DNA of 64,000 nt from Pseudoscleropodium purum (lineage: Eukaryota; Streptophyta; Bryopsida; Hypnales; Brachytheciaceae): the NCBI GenBank assembly GCA_963969395.1, contig OZ017802.1, positions 1,924,501 to 1,988,500 of the forward strand. Direction: 5' to 3'. Below the pieces are notes generated by a model that was given only the letters and a program-made list of their open reading frames with translations, had not been told where the DNA came from and did not search any database. The position numbers and the translations under genes are program-made. Of this stretch, positions 11,783-25,589 are shown piece by piece (the stretch's first letter is position 1; each line of letters begins with the position of its first letter).

Positions 11783-12649
11783 TTTGTGAGGAGCAAAAAA
11801 CTTTGCAAATTGATTTTTTGCATATTTAATTGTAATATATTTTACTAAACTAATTTATAAATGTGTAGGAAAAATTTCAGAAAATTTCACACCATAGATT
11901 GCAAGAAATCTATATTTAAAGTAAAGAAATTGGATATTTGTGCACATTCCATGACCACATTATTTGACTTTGAATCTTCTATACTTAAAATTTTTGTACT
12001 ACATATTTTGAATTTTTCAAAATTATAGAAAAAATTGAATCAACATTCTAGGGAAAAAAAAGTCCCCAAAAAATAATGTGATTTTTATTTAGGTTTAAAA
12101 CTATTAAGTAGAAGTAGGTACAAGATAGAGGGAAAAACTAAAATGTTAATAGCTCTAAGATAGAATTAGAACACACTAATCCTAATAAAAGGATTTTTCT
12201 AAAAATCAAAGTTATATTTGTGTAATTATTTATTTTGAAAAAAATGTGAAATTGAATTCATAAATGAATCCTATATATTCTTTTCAAGACCATATTTTGA
12301 CTGCTCGCAAAACAAAAAGCCCCATAATTTTTACATCACTAATTCAAATGGAATGAATCAAAGCTTTTTGTATATACAAAAATAGAATCTAATTATGAGA
12401 AAAAAAAATTATTTCAATTTTTTTTGGATTTTTTTGTTTACTTACCCTACTCTCTTCCATTTTGAGGTTATTATAGCACAACTTTTGTTCTTGGGCACCA
12501 ATTGAAATAAAAATTATATTTCTTGAAATATAATGTGCTTTTCTATATTACAAAAGAGTTTAAGAAAATTATATCAAAAATTAAAGTGACACGAGCCTAC
12601 TCATAATTCATTTTGTTTCTTGCAGGGACAATAGGACTTTAAGAGTTAA
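11693..12649 (+). mobile_element. TTAA element, subfamily A, inserted in a B-type element
   Basis: Bounded by TTAA at 11693-11696 and 12646-12649, with right end GGACTTTAAGAGTTAA. Interior words match other A copies in order: GTCATTTCTTT, CATAGATTGCAAGAA, AACTATTAAGTAGAAGTAGG, AACACACTAATCC, AATGAATCCTATA, AATGGAATGAATCAAAGCTT, GGGCACCAATTGAAATAAA. The left 90 bases are replaced or expanded by a short tandem repeat of AAAATCCACTAAAAATTG-type units. Confidence 0.75.
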
Positions 12650-13039
12650 ATAAAAGATTGTATAATTTATTTTAGAGTAGAGATTCTATAACTCCGCAAT
12701 CTGAAATTCTTCAAAACTTTCATCTCATTAAACAAAATGGAATGATACAAATTTTTCTACATATATGTAAATCTAAAAAATCAATTTTAATTTCTTTAAA
12801 AAGAGATTTTTTTGAGTTGTCCGGGTTGCCTATGTTTAAAAAGTTACTACATATCACACAATAGCTTTTTAACTATGTAATAAAAAAATTATAAAAATTG
12901 TTGTACCATAAAGCTACTCTTCAACCACAATCATGTAGTTTGTGAAATTTTCAAAGTAAAAAATAAAAATTCCATTTATAAATGGATGACCAAAAACTCT
13001 ATGTTGCTAAAAAATGCTACTCAGTCTTTTGGGGATTAA

Positions 13040-16000
13040 AGTGAACAAGAAAGGGCAAATAAATGCCAATAATAGTTCTAAAATCATTGTGAATTGTGAA
13101 TTGAACAATCCCATATTTTAGAAAGTTTTTTCATTTTCATCTTCCTCCTACATTAATCACCTCTTTAATCTAGTAAATGACTTAGCTTTCCATTTATTTT
13201 ATAATTTTAAACAAAATCATGTGTTTATTTATGAAATTTTCTTCTCTATTCTCAGAAATTTCTCTCTAGTATAATGCATTTATACCTAGTATTCATTATT
13301 GACCCAAAAGTGGTGTTACAAATGAACATCCACATATAGGCTCAAGATCTTTACTCATAGTACTTGTAGTATTAAGCCACAATCTTTCTATGATGCAACT
13401 TATCATATAAGTCACTCTTTACTCAAACCAAATAATATATACCCTTAATAACATGTTTCTAGTGTCACAAACTGTATGGAATAACTCTTGCTTTGGTGTC
13501 TTGCATTCCCAAAGACCTATATCATAGTACCAAATTATACCTTGACTCAATGTATGCTTGTGGGTCAAGTGGGATTGCCTCTGTCATTGCCCCTCGCTTG
13601 GAGGGAGGGGATCTATTCCTTGTCTCATCATTGTTATGTTCAATAATTTTGCCGCCTTCTAAGCTACTTTTACTCCACTTTGATTTGTTCCCGCCCCCTT
13701 CCAAGTCTTCTTTTTTTAATCCTTCTGGATTGTTCTAAACTTAGCTCAAATAATACATTGGTCTTCAAGCAACCAATTATAGTGCAAAATTGTTTGTGTC
13801 ATACTTAGATCCAAGTCACCCATTGCATTCTCATGGAGACAAAGAAAGTTGTTTTAGTCCTTGAGATCCTCTATCAAAACTTGATCTTAGGTTGATATCA
13901 CAGTGATAATATCAAGCTTCTCTCTAGCCTTCACAATTTCACTTTTAGGATTAGCAATAGTAGATTAATGTTATTTTTTACTACTTACATTTATTAATTG
14001 TTTCTTAAAATTTAAGCAAAAAGAATTCTTGTTTGATGACTATTGTTTAAATTTGGGTGTGGTTTGACTCCTACCATAGCTATTTCAACATAGTATTTTT
14101 GATGATGAAATCAACAAAATGGAGGTCTACTAGGGATTTTCAAAGATAATGTTGCCTTAATTAATGATATCATCATTGGTGTCTTTGTAATTAGACATAG
14201 CACAGATCAACATTGAACTGTTGTTACTTTTACCACCTGAACTAAGCTATGAGGCAACAATGCTAGTGTGTTCAAGAGTATGAAAATGCAAGTATGCAAG
14301 CCTTGATCATATGGATAAGTAGATATCCTACAACCATTGAAGGTGCTTATATCATAAATACCTATAACATAGGAATCTATTACATAGTTATGTAAGGTTT
14401 CTATAATATAGACACCTATAACATAGGTGTATAGTATTCTAGGCTCATGGGCGTATGAGTTTAGGCTCAATAGCAACCCTTAGCTACAAGGTAAGGGTGG
14501 TCCTAATGAAAGAAGCTTGGACACTCTTGACATCTATTTGTTGTTAGTTTTGTCTCTACAATAATTTGCTTAAAGTTAAGGTTCTTCTATTCTGGTGTAT
14601 AATTGACCTTGTAGTAAGTTTTTCATCTATGTAGAGAAGAATTTGAGTGTTGCAACTCTATTCAATGAAATTATTTTTGGAATATAAATTTAAATTTCTT
14701 GCTCCTTATAGTTTAAGCTCCTGTCTACACCCCACAATTCATCTAGCTATCATCCTTGCAACTCCATCTACACTTCATGTATTCTAAAAATATTTATGAA
14801 ATTTCCTTTTTTTGATGACTTGAATTATTTTGCTATTTTTATTTATTTATTTATGCAATTTTCAATGCTTCTCTTTTGTTTTTGTTTTGATTGATTCTAA
14901 TTTTTGTTTCTATTATGATTGGAATTCTTGAGGTTTCCAAATTTAAAATATGATTATAGATTTGACAATTACAAAATTTGGTCACAAGGGGTCCTTCTCT
15001 ATAGATGCTATATATAGTACAAATATTCCAAATTATCAATTGTGGTCTTTGCTTGTATTTGATGATTGAAATAATTGCATTCCTATTATTTGGACTTTAT
15101 CTAGGCGATCAACTAAAGAAAACTTGCCTATATAAATGGAGACTTTGAGGGGATATATTATGAAAAATATGCCCATACTATCATCTTTCCTCACAAATTT
15201 TGTTGAGGTAAGATATGTTTTAAAAATGGACATAGTTGAAAATGATGTTGTAGTGTATTTGCTTGCTTTATATATAATTAAAAACTAGAAAATAAAAATC
15301 ATTATATTTATTTCAAAATTATTATAAATAATTAATGATATTTCTTGTTTTTATTTTCATATGCAATAAATTTTGTTGGCAATGTAAAATATTATTATGA
15401 CCATCAAAAATTTGTTTTTTTAGTTCTTCTATAGAATTGTATGTTATTGGTCATTTTTAATATTATCATTTCAATCTAGTTTGTCAATTAAACATTGAAA
15501 TTTATTGTGGAATACTAAAACAATACATCTATGCTAGTTGACAATTAGAATAAGCAATGTAAAAGAATTGATTTTCTTGTTTGGTTCCTTACAACCTCAA
15601 TGGTAAATCATTACATGTGCATGTAGGAAAGGAAATTGAATGGCTTCGTTTTGAACAAATTTATTCAAAATATTGTAGAGAATGGAATTAAGCAAGCCAA
15701 AGAAATTCAAGTAGAAGGCATTATACAATCAATATATGAATAAAATCTATAGAAAATAAAGCCTCAAACTATACAAAATTAGTGGTACAATACTACCAAA
15801 TTGTATATCCAATACATTTGTTACTAATATAAATGGAGTATTAATGGAAATTTCTACAAGCATCAACTAGCTATTCTAAAAGTTTTTATAGACTTATCTT
15901 GGAATAATATTCTTAAGAGATTAGAGCTTTAGAGACCCAATATAACATCCCTATAAATCATAATTGTACACGTGAAATTAAACATGAGGAATCTAAAACA

Positions 16001-18934
16001 CCCATTAGAAGGTCATTAGCACTAATTCAAAAATGAGTGAAGGATGCTAGAAAAGAAGCCATTGCCGGCAATATTAAACTATTAAACCACATCTACTCTA
16101 TGATGACTAAAATGGTAGCCAACATTTGATGTATCTTGGAGCTAGAAATCTTTCACATCCTTGTGCAATGTTTGAAGTTGTAAGAAATGGTGATGGAAAT
16201 ATGGTACATAGAAAGAAATATTGGAGAGATCGACTTATAGGAGCAAGGAAGAGGAAGAAGAATCCTACCTCAAACTAGTGAAACTTGAATGGTGTTTTTG
16301 TTTCTTACTTGAAAGATTGATGTAATCTTCATGTAATGCAATATTAATAAAGTAAAGTATATGCATTTTTTTTTAATATCTCTTGAGTTATAATTACATA
16401 TGCATAGTTGTTTCTTCCAAAAATATTGAAAAATTTGGAAATATTGTCAAGCACAAATATTGGAAGGTTTAGTAGAAAATGATACACAATTGCATAAGGA
16501 TAAATACATGCTCATATACAAATGCTAAAACTAATTCCTCCAAAATTACAATGTTGATCTAATAAGAGATATCAAATAAGAGATGTAGGGTAATAGATGA
16601 AGGATTCAAAAAAGATAACTAACTTTCATTTAGCTATCTAATGAAACGATGACATTGTTGAGTCAAACCTTGGTTGACCACCAAAGATTCTAATCACCTT
16701 TTCAACCACTAGCTTCAAAACCATGCATCGACTGGCATCATAAATTGTTATTGTTTCTAATTGTTGTTGTAATTAAACTAAATAATGGTATATAAAACAA
16801 TCATAGTTACAATTATCTAAATAAGCATTTGAATATAATTCCTGTTAATAAAATATTGTTGTTTTTATTGAATCTTGTTGGCAATTGAAAGGTCAATCTG
16901 CATTTCTATTTTAGATAACTTGTAAATGAATTTTTTGTTTTCAAAATGATGTCGACCCTCCTTGTATAGATAATTGAGTTTTTAAATGGGCCTATTTGGC
17001 CCACTCACATTGAAAGAAGAATAAGGCCTTCGGTACTTGATGTCATTATAACAAACTCTTATTTCCTCACACATGGTTCTTTTCATATACAATATAAAAT
17101 CAAATCAAAATATAGGCTCTATAAATGAAAGATCATATAACATTGCAAAGGATTCAATAACATATAAACCTTGAAATAATGCTAAGGGTAGAAGGTGTCC
17201 AATGGATGATTATCTCTATTATGATAGAAACAAAGAATGCACTTTATACATTTGGCACAAAAAATGCGCATTGGATGGAAGGCAAAAAATTCTTCAAAAT
17301 TACAACAAGCCAAAAGTGTAAAAATGCACTATGGAAAATTATTTTAAAAATTCTATGTACTAAAATTATCTCCAAATTTCATTACAGCTTTGATTGATTG
17401 GAGTTTTGAATCACAAAAACTAGACTGGTAAAGGTATTTAATCAAACATATTTTAAATTGAAATTATACATTGAATGTAGTTGTTCCAAAATGCCTAGAA
17501 TATAGACATTGGATCCATTAGGGTTGGCTTTTATAATACATTTTATAATTTAAAGTCCAAATTTTCTCTACACTACATACTTCATTTGTTATATCTATAC
17601 CTTCATTTTACATCATAATCAATTTTTTTGATTTATTAAACAAAGCCCTCATTCGCTTGCACAAATGTTTTAATCCTTGTATACTCAAGAGCGGTAATAG
17701 CTTTGGTGTACTAAAAAGAATAAGGTTCAAACTACCAAAATACTAAATTTTTTACTATAAATTGAAAAAATCTATGATATAAATTTTTGGTTATACTTCC
17801 ATTTCTCAAAGGTTGAGGCGTCATGTTGCATCTCTCAATTAGAAACATATTAGCCAAAACACCAATTCTCATCTATACCTAAATTTCATTAGGGAAAGTT
17901 TTTAAATTAAAATAATAGGTTTCAAATATGAAATGGATAAAGATGAAACAACAGATAATGAAGTAATTTAAAGAAGTTAACAATGAATATAAAAAATAGA
18001 CTTGCTTTGAATTTGAGGGCACATTTTCCTCCCCTTTGTAGTCCACTGCACTTGATAGAACTAATACTGCTTTTAATGCTTATAAGTGTGGTTAAAAATG
18101 TTTGAAATTCTTTATACTATTTTTGTGTATTTGATCAAATAGAGTAAATCAAACTACAAGGATAATCTTTTTTTATATCTTATTTTGAATTGCAACTATC
18201 CCATAATTAATATGCAAATAATCTTGAAAAATAATCCAAAGACACTCCTCAAAGCTTTTCATGGCATTATTATCTTACAGTAACAAATCCACCTACATTT
18301 CATTATTTTAATTATTAATACAAGGATAAGAAAGAAACAAAGAAACCAAAAAATAAAAATAAAACAATCAAAATGGAAAAAAAGGGGAAAAAAAAGGTAG
18401 GAAAGAAAAAAAATTCAAAAATTCAAAATATATAGAAAAAACAAAAAGAATAAGAGGAAAAAAAATGACAAAAGATACAATCTAAAAGGTATAAGAATAT
18501 CTAAAAATAAAATGCATAAGATAAAATACAATATAAAAACATTAGAAAAAATACTTCTAATTTTTGTTTGAAGTACATCTTCAAATTCTCTTATCTACTT
18601 GATCTTAAATTTGCAAGCTTTAGAAGAGCCTTACTGTTATTGCTTAATTTGACCATTTTTAGTCATTTTTTGGAAAATATATTAAAATATTAAATTATTT
18701 TAGTGAATATCTTTGGTAGATGTCATAAATTACAAAGATCGTTTTTATTTTATGAATTGATAATTAATAAGTATTTTTTTTTTTAATTATAAATATTTTA
18801 GATGATGGAAACATTCTTCTTTTTCAGCCAATCCATATTTTTTTTCTAAATAATGGCCGCTTTATATTTGGAAGCTGAGTCAATTTACTATACCAAAGGC
18901 CAAGAATCCTCACTTGTGATTGGATTAAATGCTG
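13040..18934. other. Long AT-rich stretch without a recognised gene
   Basis: Nearly 6 kb with no confident gene. Points seen: a somewhat GC-richer patch at 13490-13740 open on both strands; a palindromic word series CCTATAACATAGG/CTATTACATAG at 14350-14430; a possible degenerate coding patch on the plus strand near 16125-16280 (peptide fragment MYLGARNLSHPCAMFEVVRN, then a basic tail) with stops upstream; and an A-rich track at 18300-18550. None matches a family I recognise. Confidence 0.4.
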
Positions 18935-19400
18935 AAATTGGTGCCAACTTCTTTATACCTAGAGGCCAGGCCAATTTGGTACAATAAATTTTTTAATCAA
19001 AAAGGACATGATCTACTACAGCCCGAGCTTACTGAATTAGGTACACCAAAAATGGGAGGTTATTCTTGGCTCAAGGAGCAATGTCAAATTTCAATTAAAA
19101 AAACTGTTTTTTTTTTAATTATTTTTTTCAACAAATCAAATCTGTTGGATTTGTGGAGCAATCATCCTCTAGGTATAAAGTGGTTCTAAAAATTTTAGCC
19201 CTCCTCTATCTCCCTTTTAGTCTTTTTTAAATTGGTTGGGGTTCTTGGCCTCAAGGCCTTTACACTTAGGAGAATCAGCCCCCATTATAATCTTATTATA
19301 GTGAGTAGTTGAAGCTAGTCTCTAGTCCAAAAAGTGTTGAAATTTGGTGCAATCAGCCTGAGGAAAAATTGGCTTGGCCTCTAGGTATAAAGCGACCCTA
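18935..19400. mobile_element. Foldback/MITE-like element, about 460 bp
   Basis: TTTATACCTAGAGGCCAGGC near 18951-18970 pairs with GCTTGGCCTCTAGGTATAAA near 19371-19392 as terminal inverted repeats. An internal copy of CCTCTAGGTATAAA lies at about 19168, and TTCTTGGCYTCAAGG appears twice inside (about 19063 and 19242). The 86-codon frame inside (18929-19189) has no motif and is treated as chance. Confidence 0.6.
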
Positions 19401-19513
19401 ACTTTATATTACTGAACAAATAAGAGTCATCAATCATCTAATTATAACCATTACCTAGTAAGCCGGTAGAAGTAAGTTGGAGCAAAGCAGGGGCAACGTG
19501 ATTATTGCTCCTA

Positions 19514-20433
19514 TTAACTTCTAAAGGACTAGCTTGCTTTTTTTGGTTGTATAGAAATTTTGGGCAGGTAATTGTGACCAGAAATTTCTATATTTTAGGC
19601 TAAAATTTTAATAGAAGGTGTAGACAAGGAATATCTTTCATATGCAACAAATTTCATGACATTTGGAAATAGGAGTCCAAAGTAATAGCCTAATATATTA
19701 CTTTTTTTCGTAATTGGGCAATTTGGGCAGATTAGAAAAATCACTTTTTTCATAAACCAAAATTTGAAATTGATTTTCTAGACTTATATACAAGGAAAGC
19801 TTTGAATCATTCCATTTTGATCTATGAGTCAAAATTTATGAGGATTTTTTGTTTGTGAGTAGTTATAGATTCCCTACTCTAAAATAAACTGTGAAATCTT
19901 TTACCTTAGCCAATTTTCAATATTTTTGAAAAAAAAAAATCCTAGGATGTGAATTGTTTATTACAACATTCAACCATTGGAATTGTCATTTTTCAATTCC
20001 ATATTTTTTTCAATAATTTAGTATTTTGAATCATTGTCTACTACTACCTACTTACTATTTTTTCCTATATGTTGTACAATTCCAAATGATCTAAAATTTT
20101 TTAAGCATGTGGAAAACTTGTCTAGAAAAAAGAATCCAAAGAATCACCATCATTTTGGTCATTTTTTAATAGAAAAGTGAGCTTGTGAAGTACAACTGCT
20201 TGATTTTTTGTAGGGCAAAAAAAATGATTTTAGTGAATTTAAATGCTTATATCTAGCAATCCACGTGATGGAAATGTCCAAAATTTTTACCACATATTTT
20301 TGATACTACATAATACAAGAACCTATGATTACACATGTCAAAAAAAAAATTTCAAAAATTTACCACTTGTACTAAAAATGTCAGTTTTTGAGCTTTTTCG
20401 GTGAAAACATAGTCATGGAATTTTAGGAGTTAA
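19514..20433 (-). mobile_element. TTAA element, subfamily B, reversed
   Basis: TTAACTTCTAAAGGAC at 19514 and GGAATTTTAGGAGTTAA ending at 20433 form the inverted ends with TTAA on both sides, 920 bp. Interior words in reverse order match B copies at 34331 and 36346: TTGTGACCAGAAATTTCTAT, TTTGGGCAGATTAGAAAAAT, ATCATTCCATTTTGATC, CTACTACCTACTTACTATTT, AAAGTGAGCTTGTGAAGT. No ORF. Confidence 0.85.
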
Positions 20434-20884
20434 CGGCAAATCATAGAATGGAAACCAACCCCCCACCCCACCCCACCCCCATCCATGCAAAGGATGGGCA
20501 ATGTAAGGTCAATCCGTGTTAGCCGTACTGGTGCAAAATTACTGACAATTACATGGTTCAATTGTTGGGGTTAAGTTAGTAGGTAGATTTGTCTAGTTGG
20601 CTCCAACTTTGTATAGAAAAGCAACACCTACTTCAAACTCATGTAGTGTCATTTGCCATAACATTGTATAACTAGACAATGGTCTTCTCTATGCTGAAAA
20701 GGTATTATGCTTTGTTAGATACTTGGGAGGAATTAGTTATTAACTCAGAAGTTGTGGTTAGTTGAATATGTATTTAAGATAATTTTGTTCAATTTAAGGG
20801 TTTCCTTTCAAGAATGAAAAAGGCCCCTACCTTATTGGTAACAATGTTGCATATACGAATTGATTTGTTGAATGAGATCCTTGC
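20434..20884. other. Spacer with a C-rich tract
   Basis: CCAACCCCCCACCCCACCCC near 20458-20482 is a low-complexity C-rich patch in otherwise AT-rich DNA, next to the B element end. No gene seen. Confidence 0.5.
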
Positions 20885-21786
20885 TTAACCTCTAAAGTCC
20901 AAACACTTTTTTTCATTAAATTTGAATCAAAACTGCCATATCTATTGCAAAATGCATAAACACTAAAAATTGTTTTTTTTTTATATCTAACCATAGGATC
21001 TTATATTACACTAGTATAAAAATGTGTGGAATTTTTTTTTAGAAACTTTCATCTTGTGGATTGCAAGATATTTGCATTCGAAGAGAAGAAAATCTTTTTT
21101 TGTGCTTTCTTGCCTACATTTTAAGGCTTTAAATCTTCTTAGATTAAAATTTTTGTACTACATATGCTAAATTTAAAAAATATAATTTGGTAAATTGAAT
21201 TGGAAAAAAAATTCAAAGAAAACACACTAGGTTTTCATTCTTAAAAAAATTGTTAAGTGCGAGATTGAATGTAAACTAAATTGTTTATAGATCCAAGATG
21301 GAATCGAAACACAATAATTCCAATAGTAAGATTGTTCTAGCAAGAAAATTTGACCTTGTCAAACAATTATTTTGAAAACTTGTGAATATTGCATTCACAA
21401 ATGAATCCTATTAGTTATTTTTCAAGAAGACCCTTAGATTGCCTAAAAAATAAGATTGTCCAAGACTTTCTCATCACTAGTCCTAAAAGAATGAATCAAA
21501 TTTTCCTATATAGACAAAAGTGCTTTCTATGAGAAATTAAAATTTTAAAATTTTATTTTGACTTTTCATGATTTTTTTATATTGCCCAACAATGGTTGTT
21601 TTGGGCTTATAGTGGCATAATTTTTGCTTTTGGGCTCTAATTGAAATAAAAATTATATTCCTAGAAAGCTCATATATTTTTTCTATCTTAAAAAAAATTC
21701 AAAAAATTATAGTGTAAATTGAGTCCATAAGAGCCTACCCAAAATCTATTGTGTCCCTGAAGGGAACAAAAGGACTTTAGAATAAA
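20885..21786 (+). mobile_element. TTAA element, subfamily A
   Basis: Starts TTAACCTCTAAAGTCC and ends AAAGGACTTTAGAATAA (right TTAA lost). Interior matches other A copies: CTAACCATAGGATCTTATA, GATTGCAAGATATTTGCATT, ATTCCAATAGTAAGATTGTT, AATGAATCCTATTAG, TTGGGCTCTAATTGAAATAA. It abuts the next copy almost directly. Confidence 0.8.
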
Positions 21787-21788
21787 TA

Positions 21789-22720
21789 TTAACCAGTAAA
21801 GTTCCAAGGTCTTTTTTCCATCAAAAACCACTCAAAACTATCATTTCTAGTGCTACAGACAAAAAATATTTAAATGTTATTTTTAGCATATTTAACCATA
21901 GGATCTAATAGTAGACTAGCATGGAAACGTGTGGGAAAATTTTATACACTTTGATTGCATAGATTGCAAGATAAATGCATTCAAAGTGAAGAAACCATAT
22001 TTTTGACACCATGGCAAACTAGTTTATGAGACTTTGAATCTTCTTTAACTTAAAAAAAATTCACTATAGATTTTGAGTTTAAATTTATTTATTATGAAGA
22101 TTATTATTATTTAGGTTGAGGATATAGAAAAAATAGAATTGAAAAAATAACACAATTTCCATTCTTCAAGAAATCGTTAAGTTTAAGAAAGTAAATGATA
22201 GAGGAAAAAATTAAATCATGAATAGCTCTAAAATGGAATTAAAATATACTAATTCCAACGGTGAGATCGATTTAATAATCATAGTTAATTTTATAGGAAT
22301 TTTTTTTATAAATGTGAAAATCAAAGCTCAAAAACAAATCATGTAGATTATTTTTTTTCAAAAGGATGCTCTAATTGCCCACAAAATAAGAAACTCCATA
22401 ATTTTCACATCAAGTATCCAAAAGGATTAAAGGAGTGAATAAAAGTTTTCCATGTAGTAAAAAGTACAATATATGAGAAACAAATTTTTTAATTCTTTAT
22501 TTCAAAATTTTATGGATTTTTATTCCACTTGTTGAATTTAGTTATGGGCTTATTATAGTATAATTTTTGCTACCATATACCAATTGAAATATTAAATATA
22601 CTCCAAAAAAGCTAGTAAGTTTTTTCTATATTATGAGAAAGTTTCAAAAAGTTTTACCAAAAATTGAGCTACCTACAATCCATTTTTTCTTCAAGGAAAC
22701 AATGGAACTTTATGGGTTAA
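21789..22720 (+). mobile_element. TTAA element, subfamily A, tandem neighbour
   Basis: TTAACCAGTAAAGTTCC at 21789 to GGAACTTTATGGGTTAA at 22720, 932 bp, TTAA at both edges. It has the same internal order as the preceding copy (CACTCAAAACTATCATTTCT, TAGATTGCAAGATAAATGCA, CTAATTCCAACGGTGAGATC). Two A copies thus lie head to tail with 2-3 bases between. Confidence 0.85.
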
Positions 22721-24183
22721 CCTCTCTATTGTAACAAGTTGACTATATAAAGATGAAAACTGCGTTTCCAAATTACTACACTCTTGTGCCAAATTTCATG
22801 AAGAAGATGCAAGAAATGGAGTGGATCTTCTTATCTGGTCTTCAAAACACTTGTTTGTAGTAGTAATATACAAAATCACACATTCATATTCTAATTCAAA
22901 TACAAAACTCAACTTGGTAAATGCATTTCTTGAAGATAGAAATAATGATATCAAAAGTTAGATTGTAGTTGAGAATTGGAAATGCTATCTTTAAAGAAGA
23001 CCCTAAAATACCAAGTCTCGTAAGGGGGATTGCAAAAAGCTTCTATACTATTTTCTATAATGTAATGTATTCTGATTTTTCTTTTGGCCATAAATTTTGT
23101 GTTATTTCTTCAAAAGACTCAATATTCATAAGTAAGGATCTCATTACTATTATACACTTTTGATAATTTTTTCACATTTTTCAAAAATGTTTAATTGTCT
23201 ACAAATAGCCTCCAATTTTTGTCACATTTATCAATTGGGGGTGGAGGTGGGTAGTACTATTTAGTATCTAAAAAAATGAATTTGGAGCTAAAATTTAGAA
23301 AAAAGGTCTTCAATTATATTTGCAACTATATTTCAAAGAAATTCTAATAATAATTAATTGAATGTTGTATAAAAGTTCACAAAGTGAACTTCTTTTTGTA
23401 TGCATTTCAAAACATGTAATATATTATTTTGGTGGTTCTTTTGGATAATGACCATCTCCATTGGGTTGTTACAAGTGGCCTATTTATTTATTTATTTATT
23501 TATTATTATTTATTTTTTAAATTAAATCTTCAAAATATCTATTTTCTTGAGATTTAGCGCTTTTCAATTCTCATACTTAGAGAGTTTTTCTATGCTTTAT
23601 CTTCCTAAAGTACAATCTCCTTATAATTGTATACATTGGCCATACTTTTAAAATTTTAAGGAAATTATTTTTCTAATTTTAAAGTATTCTAAAAATCTAA
23701 GCATGAGTGTTGTAAAAATGCAACAAAATCAATAGGTGTTTCTTACAATCATCCTTGGGCTCAATATGAAGCTAAAAGTAAAGAAAAAATAGTTTATTTA
23801 ATTAATTCGGTGTGAATAAAATCACCATACAACTAGTTGTCAGCTTTTGGCTCTCCTTCTAACTTAGGCTAAAATTTGATATTCTACTAGAGTGAGTTTT
23901 CCAAATCTATTTTGTTACATATCTAAGATATCTTCATCCACAATTGTCACCAACTAGAATATGAAATTTATATTGAATAAAAAATTGACTATTAAACCCA
24001 AAAATATTTATGACACAAGTGCACAATATAAGAGCTTAGAAAAGCCTAGTGTTGATTTTGGTACACCTACAAACAATACCTTAAAATTTTATACCTTATT
24101 TATAAGGTGTCCAAATGATGCATGCTAAAGTGTCTTAGAATCTCTTTTGACTTGCCAATAGATTGAATAAGAATAATCTATGT
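22721..24183. other. AT-rich spacer with TATT microsatellite
   Basis: A (TATT)n tract at about 23480-23518. No gene recognised; the 64-codon frame at 22969-23163 has no motif. Confidence 0.45.
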
Positions 24184-24756
24184 TTAACCTCTAAAGTATT
24201 GGGCCACATTCTAGGCATAAATTGTCAAAAACTCCAAACTTTAAAGGTAATGAGAAAAAAATGGAAAAAATTCTTTTATGAAATTTTACTATGAAAATTT
24301 GTAGTAGAATATTATGGAAATTAGTGGAAAAAATTTCAAAAACTTTAACCACATAGATTGAAAGATTGTAGCATTTTCAAGAAAAAGTTATTTTCTAACC
24401 TTGTTCAAGAATGCCAATAGACTTAAACTCCTCCTAGAGTGTGATTTTTGCACTTCAAATGGTATTTTTTTTAAATCTCATATTTTATTGTGCTTCTTAC
24501 ATACCTTCCAAATTAAAAAAAGAAAAGAAAAATCTTACATATGCTACTTAAAGCGGCGTGCCTTGCATAAGTAACTTCAACAACATAGCTTTTGATTTGG
24601 GCTTCGTATCGGAAAAATAATTATATTCTTGACAAATTTAATATATCTACACGTTTTGTTAAATTTTTATAAAAATCTATTCAAAATTGCTACAATGAGA
24701 ACCTATCTAAGTTTTCAATTAATTCTTCAATGACTACTTGATCTTTTAGAGGTTAC
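24184..24756 (+). mobile_element. Shorter TTAA element, A-related, internally deleted or diverged
   Basis: TTAACCTCTAAAGTATTGGG at 24184 and GATCTTTTAGAGGTTACC near 24756 form inverted ends (right TTAA now TTAC), 573 bp. Interior shares ACATAGATTGAAAGATTGTA and ATTATATTCTTGACAAA positions with A copies but is shorter than the usual 930 bp. Confidence 0.65.
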
Positions 24757-25589
24757 CAGTAGTAATTATGCTCAATTGCTACTAATGTCCATATTAAGTA
24801 CGCTTATCTTAGTCCCTATCAACAACAAAACAATCTATCTCATTCTTTGGACTTTGACCAATTACCCTAGTTCAAAATGTGATGTGATAATTTATATATA
24901 GAAATGAATTTATCTTTCAATTTTGTTTTATAAAAAATTCAATATTTGAAAGCATTACCAAAAAAATATTATTTTTTCTTGAATTCACGTTTGTCAAAAA
25001 TTAATAATATTTTTTTGAAGCCAAATGGTTTTGGAAATTAATAATAAGTCACTTTGTTGAATTCAAGGAATTAAACATAATGCAAGTTAAAATCTTGGAA
25101 AAGATTTATCTACAACTTGGTCTCAAAACGTTTCCTCTAAATAACACAAAATCCAAATTCAATCTTCTAACTTTACAAAATAGGAATACAATGAAAAGTA
25201 ACGATTTCATTGAAAGCCATGACTATTGCTTTCTTATGCAAGGAAGAAAGTTGTTCCACTTCTCAAATTTTTTGAAGGGTGTCCCAAAGTTAAGAAAAAA
25301 TATTTAATATTTGCCAAATAATTATTACTAAAAAAATAAAATTGTCAAACCAGCCTTTTAAATTTTAAATAATTACTTGACAAAAATGAGCCAAAAATGA
25401 CCTCATGCTATGGTAGTGAAATATATAGTACCCTCTAGAAAATGAGATAAATTAATTGCTATGACTATCATGTTGCATGGTGATCTTTTCACATTCTATT
25501 GTCCAACTCAAATGAGCAATCTGATTTTGTAGATTCAGGAAGATGATATTTTTGAGGATTATAATTATGATTCACTTTCTCAAAAATTA
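24757..25589. other. AT-rich spacer, nothing recognised
   Basis: The open frame at 25080-25307 (75 codons) shows no motif and unremarkable AT-rich codon use. No repeat structure noticed. Confidence 0.4.

Larger units (their letters stand above)
11300..13039 (+). mobile_element. TTAA element, subfamily B-like, split by a subfamily A element
   Basis: The two outer pieces (about 11300-11692 and 12650-13039) join into the order seen in other B-type copies: ATGCTTGAATTCAAA-type start, AAATAGTAAGTAGAAA, TACTAAATTGTTAAGAATTT, GTTGTAATAATAAA, then after the break TTTATTTTAGAGTAGAGATT, AAATGGAATGATACAAA and GAGTTGTCCGGGTTGCC. The right edge CTTTTGGGGATTAA ends at 13039. The left edge is indistinct, so the start is approximate. 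No coding capacity. Confidence 0.65.

Noticed and set aside
13490..13740. Gene in the slightly GC-richer patch
   Set aside because: Open on both strands, short, no motif and no splice or promoter support.
16125..16280. Degenerate coding fragment (MYLGARNLSHP..)
   Set aside because: About 50 codons only, stops upstream, no family recognised.
19514..22720. Calling the elements Tourist/PIF-like (TTA/TAA duplication) or Stowaway-like (TA)
   Set aside because: The ends are not GGGCC- or CTCCCTC-like, and all left ends are preceded by the full TTAA, which fits a 4-bp TTAA target better; still formally open.
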